Assembly: GCA_008828725.1 (NCBI GenBank)
Contig: MEHQ01001197.1
Coordinates: 124,001-188,000 of the forward strand
Length of the DNA stretch: 64,000 nt
Direction of reading: 5' to 3'
DNA from: Saccharina japonica
Lineage: Eukaryota > Sar > Phaeophyceae > Laminariales > Laminariaceae
Of this stretch, positions 10,352 to 21,113 are shown piece by piece. The translations under genes were made by a program, and so were the position numbers. A model generated the notes under the pieces. It saw only the letters and a list, made by a program, of their open reading frames with translations, did not search any database and had not been told where the DNA came from. The number at the start of each line of letters is the position of its first letter. The stretch's first letter is position 1.

Positions 10352-11313
10352 TAGTCCCCTGGGCTATCTACGTACGGCTAAAAGGTTAAACCAACTTCCT
10401 ACCCAAACAAATACCTACAGTACAACACAGGCACGCCTCGGTAACGGCACGGCGTGAGCTTCCACCGCTACCGTGTAGACCAATAGTTGTGGTCGATCGA
10501 TCATGGTAATGAGGGTGGGGGGCGGGGAGAGGCAACGACCTCAAAAGCTTCGAGAGAAGAGCCTGAGCAGGCAGGCAAGGCGCATTTGGTTCACTTGACA
10601 TAGACGGCGGGTTCGATGAGCGTTCGTGATGCTGCGAGTACAAACACACCGCTTATATCAAAGAAGGGACGGTTGCAACGAATCCACGCTTCCGCGGGCA
10701 CTGTTCATACTTCTCGCACCAGGGGGGGGGGGGGTACTTCATATGCATGCATGGCCGTAGTCGTATGACCATAGACCCTCGCATCCCTACAACGCCGGGA
10801 CGGAGCACTAAGGGTTTTCATCGACCAGACAGACATTGCTAGCACCAAGCGCGAAGCGCCGTGAGGTGTTCGGCGAGTCGAATGAAGTGTGAGCTGCATC
10901 CTACTAAGAACCGCGTGTGAGGCAGACTTGCATATATGGATGAAAGTTTCAATGAGTTACTTCAATTTCCGGTGTGGCCACTTCCAGAGACAGCAATGGG
11001 CGTACTATGTAACTGCCTCGCTGGGGGGGAGGCTACACCGTGTCGCATTGTTTGGCTTGCACAGGGGCAGGCAGGCAGGCAGGCGGGCGGGCGGGCTCAT
11101 GCTTCATCCGGTAACTTGTTATGGAACAATTACAGAACTGCTGTACGCCATCTATCAACTATAGACAGCCCCGGCCGTGAGTTACGTGGGAACATAAAGC
11201 AAGGGAAACCCAACACCAGCATTCCAACGAAAGAAAATAAGAGAAACAGTACAGCAAAGCGCACTGTGAAACAGAAAGGGGGGAGCGTTTCGATCGTCAT
11301 TTTTCGCACGCAC
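10352..11313. other. Unit spacer between CTL exons
   Basis: No gene recognised. About 10715-11020 is the reverse complement of about 14380-14640. A short GGCA/GGCG repeat lies at 11070-11095. Nearly identical to unit B up to about 10900, where homology to B weakens and B takes a different path after about 30880. Confidence 0.55.
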
Positions 11314-11459
11314 CTGCACGTATGCGTTATTGTTGATGAAGCGGATGCACTTCTCCAGGCACCAAAAGCAGCATGCGCAGCAGCACGCGATGTACTGGAG
11401 GGCTTGTTACCCGTACCCTTGGCCTTCTTCTGGATGTACGACAAGACCGCTTGGATCAT
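11314..11459 (-). pseudogene. CTL/SLC44 internal exon with a one-base frame break, unit A
   Basis: The minus-strand exon lies between acceptor TATGTTGCAG and donor CAG|GTGCGTGCG. Its first half reads MIQAVLSYIQKKAKG. The second half reads LQYIACCCACCFWCLEKC and then IRFINNNAYVQ in another frame. Both halves match the CTL pattern of a helix followed by a Cys-rich WCLEK..RF.N.NAY block. They would be in one frame if the CCC before TCCAGT (AAGCCCTCCAGT on the minus strand) had one more base. The same break is present in unit C (61858-62003), so it predates or was spread by the duplication, or is a shared assembly error. A more decayed relative is at 13645-13776. Confidence 0.72.
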
Positions 11460-11610
11460 CTGCAACATAAAAAAACACATACATACACACACGCACACAA
11501 ATACAGCAGAGAGAGAGGCGACACCATTTCGCGTGAGCCCAGGAAATCAGCATCACCCACACCAAGCTACGTACCCATTCAAACCACGCGGCGGCCATTC
11601 AGCGAAGCCC

Positions 11611-12300
11611 TAACGACATCGGCTTCGTGCCGGAACTACGGGAGACTCGGAAAACCATCTGGGCTCTGGATCGGGGTTGTCAAAGCTTATGCGCACGCAC
11701 ATGTTTGTCTACCTTCGCAAGTTCTCGGCTACTACTGCTGTAGGCAGTGCTGCTGTTACACTCTGTATAGCTACGACGTATATACTGCTGTAGGCTGAGC
11801 AGATCACTATCATAGCAATAGCAATGCCGCATAGAAAAAAACGCTGTACACGGCACTGGCTATATAGGAAATCGAACCAACAGCTGCTAGTGAACCTGAA
11901 AATACCTGATATGGGGCCCGCTGAGCTGTCAGTGCCAAGTCCTCAATGGTGAGCACGCTTGCTGCGAGGGTTCCCCGCGTTTAGTTGGTGTCTCGGGGAG
12001 GAAGAGAAAGGGGGGTGCAAGGGAAGAGCGAGGTCATCTAAGGCAACAGCAGAGCGCGAGAGGTCAACCAACAAAATGCTGCTGAGAGTAAATCAGAAGA
12101 TGTCAGCGATATGACAACAGCGAGAGTCTAGCGAGCAGTCTAAGGGTGGACGCTCGATACGCCGCATACTGCTACGTATACTGATGCTGTGCATCTCAAA
12201 CGATTCAAGCGAGCACACAGCTTAAGCGCTTCACACACCTTCTCCTCTGGTTTAAACTTCGAAGTGCCCACTGAGGCAATATCTGACTCGTAAACATGGC
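11611..12300 (+). promoter_or_regulatory. Upstream (promoter/5' UTR) segment of the two-exon gene, partial unit A2
   Basis: Homologous to 20262-20950 in front of copy B and more distantly to 49300-49930 in front of copy C. Landmarks are GGCTTCGTGCCGGAACTACG at the start, an imperfect TACTACTGCTGTAGG stretch, and CTGAGGCAATATCTGACTCG at the end. Promoter role is inferred from its position before exon 1 in unit B. Here it leads to a head-to-head pair of orphan first exons. Confidence 0.55.
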
Positions 12301-12612
12301 CTCGCAAGCTCTTATGCAAAACCCGGGATATTTTTTCAACCCCCCCCCCCCCCTAATATGGCGCGATGACGCACAGCCTCAATCCTCATTCCTCAATCAA
12401 CTGATTTTTCTCGAGAGAGAGAGAGAGAGCGCCAAACCACGCCCAAACAGAGTGCGCCCCGTCCACCCTCCCCCCCGCTCCATGCCCCGCAAGCAAATCG
12501 CACGGATTCGAATTTCAAAGTATACCAGGTGTAGAAATAGGCGCGCCTCTCCCGCATTCAACAGGGTAAGCCACGCGAACACACAACACCCAGTCCCATC
12601 ATATGCTATCAC

Positions 12613-12804
12613 CTGTGTTTTGATTGCCGTACTGCTACGCTTGAGGCTGGTGGTGGAAGTGGTCCGTTGAGACGGTGGGCTGTAGCGCGGGTAACAAGGC
12701 TTGGACGTGTCGAAGTCTTGGCTCAGGTCGTCGTCAAAGGTCACTTGTCGCGAGGGGTTGTTCTTGGCAACAAAAGTATCGAAGGAATATCGAGTTGTGC
12801 TCAT
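12613..12804 (-). pseudogene. Inverted orphan exon 1 of the two-exon family (A2)
   Basis: On the minus strand ATG at 12804 opens 64 codons, MSTTRYSFDTFVAKNNPSRQ and onward to SSTAIKTQ, ending at a donor CAG|GTGATAGC. Sequence and phase-0 donor match exon 1 at 12856-13050, of which it is an inverted, diverged copy. No exon 2 follows in that direction, so it cannot give the family protein. Confidence 0.75.
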
Positions 12805-12855
12805 CGTGAATAATTCGGCAAGTGCATTCACAGACAACGTGCCGAATTATTCAAG
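12805..12855. promoter_or_regulatory. Palindromic spacer between head-to-head first exons (A2)
   Basis: The 51-bp gap between divergent ATGs contains a perfect 13-bp inverted repeat, GAATAATTCGGCA at 12808-12820 and its complement at 12840-12852, around a 19-nt loop. This is the symmetry centre of the exon-1 inverted duplication. It could act as a very short bidirectional leader, but no promoter element is recognisable. Confidence 0.7.
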
Positions 12856-13050
12856 ATGCGCGCAACTCGATATTCCTTCGCAACCAACGCTTCCGTCGCC
12901 AAGTACAACCCCTCGCGGCGGGTGACTCTTGACGACATGAGACAAGACTTCGACACGTCGGAAGCTTGGTACCCGCGATACAGCCCGCCGTTTCAACGGG
13001 CCACTTCCCCCACCAGCCGCAAGCGTAGCAGTGCGGCAACCATGACAGAG
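12856..13050 (+). pseudogene. Orphan exon 1 of the two-exon family (A2, plus strand)
   Basis: ATG at 12856 opens 65 codons, MRATRYSFATNASVAKYNPS and onward, ending SSAATMTE at donor GAG|GTGATACC, phase 0. The C-terminal motif (SRKRSSAATMTE) matches SRKRRATAIMQE of copy C. The intron start continues to about 13340, then the sequence switches to CTL-linked DNA, so exon 2 is missing. Confidence 0.75.
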
Positions 13051-13369
13051 GTGATACCATATCATCATACACTTGAGATGGGGCTGGTGCTGTGTTCGCG
13101 TAGCTGCCCCCTGTTGAAGGAGAGGCGCGCCTATTTCTATATACTTTGAAGTTCGAAACGTGCGATCTGCGCGCGGGGCGTGAAGCGGGGGGAAGAGTGG
13201 ACGGGGCGCACCCTGTTTGGGCGTGGTTTGGCGCTCGCTCTCCCGTTTGCGCTTGAGGGAGTGCATCGAAATCGCCATGTGGTCAGACTCCGATTTTTGA
13301 GTTGGGTTCATTTGAATGGCTGCCGGAGGCTCTAGCTTTACCGTGTCGCATTGTTTTTCTTGCGCAAGG

Positions 13370-13370
13370 G

Positions 13371-13418
<48 letters not shown>

Positions 13419-13431
13419 CGGGCGGGCTCTT
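13370..13431. repeat. (CAGG)n tetranucleotide tract
   Basis: About 14 tandem CAGG units followed by GGCG units. It sits at the junction between the truncated intron of the orphan exon 1 and CTL-linked sequence. The shorter relative at 11070-11095 and the tract at 63911-63958 mark equivalent places. Confidence 0.92.
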
Positions 13432-13644
13432 GCTTCATCCGGCAACCTGTTAGGGAATAGTTACAGCACTGTAGTACGCCATCTATCAACTACAGACAGC
13501 TCAGGCGGTGAGTTACGTGGGAACATAAAGCAAGGGAAACCCAACACCAGCATTCCAACAAAATAAAACAAAACAAACAATACAGCGAAGCGCACTGTGA
13601 AACAGAAAGGGGGCAGCGTTTCGATCGTCATTTTTTGCACGCAC

Positions 13645-13776
13645 CTGCACGTATCTATGCGTTCTTGTTTATGAAGCGGATGCACTTCTCCAGGCACTAG
13701 AAGCAGCACACGCAGCAGCACGCGATGTAGTACCCTTGGCCTTCCTATGGATGTACGACAAGACCGCTTGGGTCAT
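13645..13776 (-). pseudogene. Decayed CTL/SLC44 exon, second copy
   Basis: Minus-strand relative of 11314-11459 lacking an 18-bp (six-codon) piece. It keeps MTQAVLSYIHRKAKG and, in the other frame, the CCCVCCF.CLEKCIRFIN block, but that block has in-frame stops. Flanks (13440-13930) also match 11110-11610 at lower identity, so this is an older duplicate. Confidence 0.7.
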
Positions 13777-13963
13777 CTGCAACATGAAAAGAAAAAAAAC
13801 ACACGCATACGCACACAAATACAGTAGAGAGACAGGCGACGGCATTCCGCGTGAGCCCAGGAAGTCAGCATCACCCACACCAAGTTATGTACCCACGCAA
13901 CGACCATTCAGCGAAGATTTAACGACATCACGACTGTACATTTGCGACAATATATCTGCTTAA

Positions 13964-14250
13964 CCCCCCCCGCCATATAAATATTTTATATATTTATAGG
14001 TTGGGTTGGCGTCGGTTGGCAACGACGCTGTAAAACACGCCACTCGCTGCGTGAGCTAGACAACCAGGGTGCCGTTTTTTTTTCTTATTTTTTTTTGGCG
14101 GTCACCAAANCCCCCCCCCCCCCCTCTTTAAATATGTTATATATTCATAGGTTGGGTTGGCGTCGGTTGGCGACGACGCTGTAAAACATGCCTCTCACTG
14201 CGTGAGCTAGACAACCAGGGTACCGTTTTTTTGTTGGCGGTCACCAAGGC
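13964..14250. repeat. ~140-bp tandem duplication with poly-C ends
   Basis: Two copies share GGTTGGGTTGGCGTCGGTTG, a GACGCTGTAAAACA block, GTGAGCTAGACAACCAGGGT and GGCGGTCACCAA, each beginning with a poly-C run and AT-rich stretch. The N at 14110 is exactly at the boundary, so the copy number or poly-C length is uncertain. Confidence 0.85.
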
Positions 14251-14640
14251 CGGCGATCGAGTTAGAGCATTTGTGCGGGGTGCAGAACCTTTGCTCCGCA
14301 CGAGGGGAATGATCGTATCACGTAGCGTGTATATGGTAAGGCACCCACGAGGCAGTTGCATAGTGCTCCTATTGCTGTCTCAGGAAGTGGCCACACCAGA
14401 AATTAAATTAACTCATTGAAGCTGTCGTGCATGTGCAAGTCCGCCCCACAAGCGGTTCTTAGCAGGATGCAGCTCACCCTTCATGCCACTTGCCCAACAC
14501 CTCACGGCGCTTCGCGCTTGGTGCAAGCAATGCCTGCCTGGTTGGTAATAATCCAACGTGCTCCGTCCCGGCATTGTAGGGATACAAGGGTCTATGGTCA
14601 TTTGACTACGGCCGTGCACGACATGAGTACCCCCCCCCCT
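14240..14640 (-). repeat. Inverted fragment of the array unit end
   Basis: Reverse complement of about 30600-31018 in unit B (and in part of 10715-11020). Shared landmarks are CTTTGCTCCGCACGAGGGGA-like sequence near 14290, GAGGCAGTTGCATAGTGCTC near 14350 and CAAGGGTCTATGGTCAT near 14585. Confidence 0.75.
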
Positions 14641-15362
14641 CCCCGACTACCGGCAGTTACTCCGGTCCCCGCCATCTGTCTCTCCTCCCCCTCAAGAAAA
14701 CTCCAGGCGCACCACTGTCCGAAGAACCAACACGAAACCTCTACATACGCTCCATGAGTACATACCCACCCTCTCCCCTCAGCTTCCGCCCAGCCTCCTC
14801 ACACCGAAAACCCGCCCCCCATCCCCACCCTCGCTGCTCCGTTCGACAAGTAGCTTTCACGGCGTTGGACCAGCTTTGAGAAGATGGTTGACGTTGGTAG
14901 TCTCCACTACTGTAATAATAACTGATCCCGACAAAAAAAATAGCGGCTGACGCTTGCTGCGGGGTATGTATAAAATATCACCTATATACCCTGGTACGTA
15001 TAGTTTTGCTGACGCTCCTCCATACCTGCAGTACGCCAAAACTGACTTTTGAGAAAACTGTTAGGCTTGACCCGACTAGCACTCCCATGGCTTCGGCGCT
15101 AACGAACAATAATTCCGGGACCTCAGTAGCATACATGTCGGGTACAGTGATGGTCCCACTACGTATAGTGCCGGTATGGTATGTGCCAGCCAACAATACC
15201 GGCACTATAGCGGCAACCGGCACTACTACTCCGCACATTGCCACACTGTCACACTGGTTAATATCATCTGTGCCAAGCGATTTCACAGGCACTATATAGA
15301 GGGCAGCCGGCACTACTGTACTCAAAACCGGCACTATAGAGGGACCACTACTGCTTGTAGTA
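14641..15362. other. Spacer with a CCGGCACTA motif cluster
   Basis: No gene seen. From about 15170 to 15340 the motif CCGGCACTA (or its complement TAGTGCCGG) occurs five times in variable contexts, and GCGGCACTA once more near 15997. Confidence 0.55.
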
Positions 15363-15909
15363 CCGTAATCATGCGAAGGTTCGCACCCATCGGAAGGTTG
15401 GCACCCATCGGAGAGATAGCACCGGGGTGCGATAAAAAACACAAGGTAGAAACATTTAATCGTGTTTTCGCACCCCCATCGGAGAGATCGCACCCCGGTG
15501 CGATCTCCCCGGTATAAATAGAAATTTGAGGGCCACCGCAGCGGGTCTGTAGTAGGTAATATTATCATTTCTTTCATACTCCGATGAGATATCACCAGTG
15601 CGCCACTCCTCTCAAACGTACTTTACCAACGCATGGTAGGTCAAGTCGTTTTAGGTAGCTTTGAGTCATTTACGCAGCACCGTTGCCCCAGTACGGCCCG
15701 GTGTATTTCGATTCAGCAGCGCACCCATCGAAGAGATCGCACCGGGGGTGCGCCAAAATAGAAGAACGGCATGATTGAATTGTGTTTCCACACCCCCATC
15801 GGAGAGAACGCACCCATCGGAGAGATAGCACCGGGGTGCGATAAAATACACAACGTAGAAACATTTAAAAACGCGATCGCACCCGGTGCGAACCTTCGCA
15901 TGATTACGG
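15363..15909. mobile_element. 547-bp TIR element with perfect 25-bp ends and TA duplication
   Basis: The left end CCGTAATCATGCGAAGGTTC (first 20 of 25) is exactly matched in reverse complement at 15885-15909, and TA flanks both sides (15361-15362, 15910-15911). Inside, blocks of the type GCACCCATCGGAGAGAT and ACCGGGGTGCGATA are repeated directly and inverted. No coding capacity. Perfect ends suggest a recent insertion; Tc1/mariner-type mobilisation is inferred from the TA target. Confidence 0.88.
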
Positions 15910-16025
15910 TAGTTCCCCAATTGAGGAGTATACTAATAGTCAGTAATAGTCAGAAAGTGTTGCTGTATGATACCCCTATGGTAGTAGTAGCACGCTGCGG
16001 CACTATTATTAGAACAAAGACACTA

Positions 16026-16140
16026 TGATCGGAGACCATAGTAAACACTAGTAAATAGGCCCTACGGTACACCCAAAAACCTATATATTCCACTATTTTG
16101 AAGTACAATATTTGGTCCTATTTACTATGGTCCTCCGTAA
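16026..16140. mobile_element. MITE, TTACGG-type, TA target
   Basis: The right end GGTCCTATTTACTATGGTCC runs on to CTCCGTAA and pairs with GGAGACCATAGTAAA on the left. TA at 16024-16025 and 16141-16142 flanks the 115-bp element. Same family as 47032-47137 and 1777-1892. Confidence 0.8.
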
Positions 16141-16142
16141 TA

Positions 16143-19009
16143 ACTATATTTACAGGTGTGGATAACAGGTATCATACAAGACGCGCATGTTTACACGTCT
16201 GAAAAAGAGGGGGGGGGGTGATGGGCGATTTTTAAAAGCGGCGCATCTGTCAAAAATAATGAAGAACAAAAAAAACGATTTACTTTCCCGGTGTTTTTGG
16301 CGCGGGAGGCTGTCGCTATCGAGAATTTTGCGTTTTGTTTCGTTGAGGTGCCCTCAGCAGCGTCGCCACCACGAGCGCTATAGGAATAGTTGATGCCTAT
16401 TAATAGCGTGTAAATAACCGCATTAAAAAGAAAACATCGAGAGCTATTCATAGTATATTTCAACTCCGCTCAGCTCATCGGGGGTATGTGAGATACCATC
16501 AAGCAAAGGGCGCAAGGGGTCTTCTTCGTCGCGGCTGAAAGCACCACATATACGTGCATCATACAAAAACTAAAATAGTAAATTGATCTGGCCGTGTCCA
16601 CGATGCCGAGCTTCAAAGTTATACGGCAAGTGCTTTTTTTATTCCCCTTGCTTCCCAGGTGCCTCTTTTTGGGTGCCATTCGACGCTCGTTCGATTGCGG
16701 GTAGGGCGCTCTCACCACCACAACAGCAGCAGCAACAGCAGCAAGCAGCAGCAGCGGCAGCCTCAAGCTCATTAGGCTTCAGGATGTTGTTGTCGTCGTC
16801 TTTGTTTGCCTCGTCTGGTTTGCTTGTACTTGCTGTGCTCATTGTTACGCACGAGTACGTATCGTATGGTACCTCGAGTACTCGCCACACATAGCTCACG
16901 TGGCCACGCTTTCTAACTCTGGTGGTGCACATGGCAAGTCCTTGTCATACTCGTCAGAGGCTGGCTCAATCTGGCGCTGCTCCGTGCACACTATTGCCAG
17001 CTGCGGGCGGGGCTGGCCTCGTTCAGAAAGCGAGACCTACCGACGAGCCTCTCATGATACCCCCTGTTCCCTTTTTGATGGCCATGCAGGCGTATGAAAC
17101 CCTACACTAATCAAATCAAACCACTGCGACACGAAACCGACGGCGAGTTAAAAAGGGCGACAAGTTTCCGACGGCGGTACTCCGACAGTAAAAAAAACGC
17201 CTCTCCCTGGCAATTTCTAGTAGGGGGACCTGGGAAAAAAGAGACAAAACAGAGAGGCTAAAACTTCCAGGTCTTGCGAAGGCATTTTCGATACGGGTCG
17301 CTCAATTTTTCGAGTTTTGTTGAATTTATTTTGTCCGATGCATGTGATGCGCCCTTTGCTGCGACGCCACCACGAGCGCTACAATTAGAACCTCGGCATA
17401 AAAATAGGCTCATTCAAACCATCTTGTGTAGAGCTAACGAAGGTATTGAAATCAACTCGATGAGTTGGAGCGTGCGAGATATTTGTCAAAAGGCCCCAGT
17501 ATCAGCCATCCACGACGCCGAATTACACGTGCATGCCATTCTGGGCGGTCTGGTAACGACCGCTTGGTCTACATTTTTACACCACAATGGTTCTTACAAA
17601 ACCGCCCCTCCTTTGCTACAGCCCTTACCCCGTCTCTTGTCTCATCCGACGCTCGGATTCGGGGGTGGCACTCTCTCGTTGCGACAATAACAACAGCAAC
17701 ATGCTGCATGCAACAACAGCAGCAACAACGCAGCCTGCTGCTGTGCTCGTATATATATATATATATACGAGTTCCAACAAACTCGTATACGTATGCTTGT
17801 TGTCGAGGTGTCGAGGTGGTTCTACAGGTGGTTTATCGTGCGTTTTGGCTGTTTTTTTTCTCGCTTGCAATCGATTGTCAAAGCTTTGTTGCCATCGCAA
17901 GCTTCTTCGTCTACTGCTGCGATCTGTGTCTCCAGTGTCGGGGTTGTCCGGTGGCATCATATACGACGGGACGGCGTCTGCCTGCTGCTTGCTGCAGCAG
18001 CTACTGCTGTAGCTGCTTGCTGCGGTGCGCGGCGTGCTTGTCAAACTATATGCAGGTCAGTTAATCGCAAGATACTGCTGCTATAAGCAGGTCAGTTTAT
18101 TTCAAGATGCTGCTGCTGCTGCTGCTGTACGTCAGCCAGCTGTGAGTTCGACCGATTGGGTGGTAAAGTCAAAATCAGATGTCACGATTTTGGTTGGTTT
18201 TGGTGCTCGTGATTGGTGTACGTCACATTTTTCGCAGGACCCCCCACTGCGAAATTGTCCTCTACCGGCCCTCTCCCTGTGGATACGTGGATACCAGGTT
18301 CTATCCCCTAGACCGTGCCCCCTCATTGTCACTGTAATCCTTCAAGGCCATCCTGGCTCCTCGGGGGCACTCTGAAATTACCTCGTTCGTGATGATACTG
18401 ACCCCCGAGAGTGTGGTAACGTGGTAACGCCATACCAGGTATATACACCAAACCTGAAGAAAGAGAACTCTAACCTGCTGCGGGACCACCGTCCCACATT
18501 GGGCGTCTCGTTTGGGATCCCATTTTCAGAGCAACGCTTTGCTTTTTTAGAGCGGGCTGGTTTTGTCATCCCCCGCACGTTTCGTTTGTTCCGTCTGCTG
18601 TGGTGCCGGACGAGACGAACCGCCCCAAGCCTACGTAGACATTCGCAAAACCGAGCTGCGAAAATGCGTTCACGTGTTCAACAATGAATACTATCTATCG
18701 CGGTGTACTCTAAACCAAAGGTGTCAGGAGACGGCACTGTCACCCCTCCACAGGCAGCAACTATAACACTATTGGAACTATTACCGCCTAGACATGCCTT
18801 GGCTGACACCAAAACTACTCGGTTTCGGTGTGGAACACTCGGCCCTATATACACCCTTGACACACACACACACATGTCTCGTGTGACTCGTGACATCTTT
18901 GACTTTGCTCCAAACTCGTACAAAGTCCATGACGCTATTCTTTGGAATAACACTCAGACGAATACCGGTATATCAGGTACTGCATACTGAATACGGTATG
19001 TACTATCTC
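16143..19009. other. Mostly gene-free stretch before unit B
   Basis: Apart from the weak exon above I see no supported gene. A frame at 17274-17690 has no good start and no family match. The block CGCCACCACGAGCGCTA occurs at about 16366 and 17359. (CTG)n and (TA)n tracts lie near 17695-17770 and 18110-18130, and one TACCAGGTA at 18433-18441. Confidence 0.5.
16716..16842 (-). CDS. Possible first exon of an unrecognised gene
   Basis: On the minus strand ATG at 16842 opens MSTASTSKPDEANKDDDNN, then a (GCT/TGC)n-coded Ala and Cys run, ending at a possible donor GTG|GTGAGAGC. Support is only the ATG, the charged N-terminus and the donor; no later exon was recognised. It may equally be a chance frame over a CAG/CTG repeat. 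Confidence 0.2.
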
Positions 19010-20261
19010 ACCTCGTGTCTGCTGGGCCTGGGCAGCTTTCCGTGCGTATCCCTGAACCCTCCGCGTCCGTGTTGATGTGTCATGCTGCTGCTGCAGTACA
19101 CCTTGGCAAGTCCTTGTATATACATCCTTGTTATGCTGCAGTCCGTATCCCGTATCCCAGGAACCGCAAAGGTTCCCCACAGCAGTACACGAAAATACGT
19201 GTACAGGGGGAGGGCAGTGTTCGCGATGTAAATACATAGCGCGAACAGGAGAGTTTGTCGCGGTTTGCTATGACCTTATGCAGCTTTGGCGCTTTAATTA
19301 TACATACAGGGGCAGCACAGGGGAAGTCAGCTCTTCGTATATACAGGGTCTGCTGTAGTGGTCGTGCTGGTTGCTGGTTCTCTGGCACACACACACAAAA
19401 AAAAAACACACCTGTGGGAGTTCCACTACCTTCCATTCAAGAACACCGATGCTTACAGCGGCGTTATCATTTTGTAGAAGCCGGGAGCTCAGGACTATCG
19501 AACCGGCGCAAGATACGCCGCGCTAGGCTGGCCCTCGCCGCTTATCGCGCAAGCTCTGGGCGCCCGTCGCTCCTCAGAGCACGGCTGCTTCTGTCGATGC
19601 TCTCGACTATAGTGCTTGTGTACTACGAGGGTATAGCGAGCAAGTTGTTTTAGTGCGTGCGGCTTATTGATACGGATGTTTTCGAATAATCGGTGAGCCT
19701 GTGCCCCACGCCGAAAATTTGCTTCTCGCACCGTGAGATTCCAACTGTCGGCCTTCTGGATACGGCTACTCGTATACCGGTATCGTAGTTTACAGCAGCC
19801 CCACCTGCTGCGTGCTCAGTGTGTCTCAGGACAGAGGAGGAGCAGTCTCGTGCGTTTGCTTTCGATGCGGCATCACATGCAATGAAGTCCTTGATGGATA
19901 TGATAGGGTTCGGAAGGTCGTGGATCTAAGAAACAAATGGTTGATATTCAGCCTGCTCTTTTGAACTTTTCGGTGAAGGTTTGGAGCTTGCGGCTGGGTG
20001 AGGATCGGCCAACGAGCGCTCTCCTCTCCTCTTGCTTCTCGGCGAGGAGCGCATCGAGCCGCGACAGGCTAGCAAGGGTAATAGACTGCAGGTGCAGGCA
20101 TACATCCTTATCACCGTACGTAAGAGTGGTGCACGTACAAACATAGAAACTCGATCCATTGCCCTGAATACTTACTGAATCAAGGCCTGTCGAAGTCGTC
20201 TGCGACAGGAAGGTCCGTCGTTTGAACACAGCAAGCAAGCAAGCATCCATCTCTCACTCCA
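19010..20261. other. Unit head, no gene recognised (B)
   Basis: Clearly homologous to 48055-49300 (for example CGAACCGGCGCAAGAT near 19500 and 48548) but with many indels, so not obviously coding. Further upstream than the promoter segment shared with 11611. Confidence 0.5.
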
Positions 20262-21074
20262 GCCCTGCCTCCCTCCGGCTTCGTGCCGGAACTACGGGGG
20301 ACTCGGAACACGTTCTGGGTTCTGGATCGCGGTTGCCAAAGCTTGTGCGCACGCACATATTTGTCTACCTTCGCAAGTTGTCGGCTACTACTGCTGTAGG
20401 CAGAGCTGCTGTTACACTCTGTATAGCTACGACGTATATACTGCTGTATGCTGAGCAGATCACAACCATATAGTATTGCCGCACAGAAAAAATGTACACG
20501 GCACCGGCTATATAGGAAATCGAACCCAAAGCTGCTACTCGTAGTGAACCTGAAAATACCTGTTATAGGGCCCGCTGAGCTGTCAGTGTCAAGTCCTCAA
20601 TGGTGAGCACGCTTGCTGCGAGGGTTCCCCGCGTCTAATTGGTATCCCGGAGCGGAAGGGAAAGGGGGATGCAAGGCAAGAGCGGGGTCATGTAAGGCAA
20701 CAGCAAAGCGCGAGAGGTCAACCAACAAAATGATGCTGAGTGAGAGTAAATCAGGAGATATCAGCGATATGGTAACAGCGAGAGTCTAGCGAGCAGTCTA
20801 AGGGTGGACGCTCGATACGCCGCATACTGCTACGTATACTGATGATGTGCATCTCAAGCGATTCAAGCGAGCACACAGCTTAAGCGCTTCACACACCTCC
20901 TCCTGTGGTTTGAACTTCGAAGTGCCCACTGAGGCAAATATCTGACTCGTAAACATGGCATCGCAAGCTTTTATGCAAAACCCGGGATATTTTTTCAACT
21001 ATCCCCCCCTCCAAAATGGCGCGCACAACGCACAGCCTCAATCCTCATTCCACAGCCAACTGGTGTTTCTTGCT

Positions 21075-21113
<39 letters not shown>

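Larger units (their letters stand above)
366..11610 (+). repeat. Array unit A (segmental duplication)
   Basis: Colinear with unit C (51180-62159) and with unit B (from about 21960 to 30890), apart from indels and inserted elements. It lacks the unit head and first exon that units B and C have. It holds an orphan exon 2, the SINE pair, the ~300-bp and ~135-bp tandem repeats, two TIR elements and CTL gene fragments. Identity to C is very high at about 500-4080 and 10900 onward, and to B at about 6880-10880. Confidence 0.9.

Noticed and set aside
17274-17690. A 138-codon open frame
   Set aside because: No ATG near its start, no splice context and no family resemblance.
19440-19560. tRNA- or SINE-like GGTTCGATAGTCC on the minus strand (also near 48540)
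   Set aside because: Box spacing is too short for a tRNA, and no family member with a clear tail was seen.
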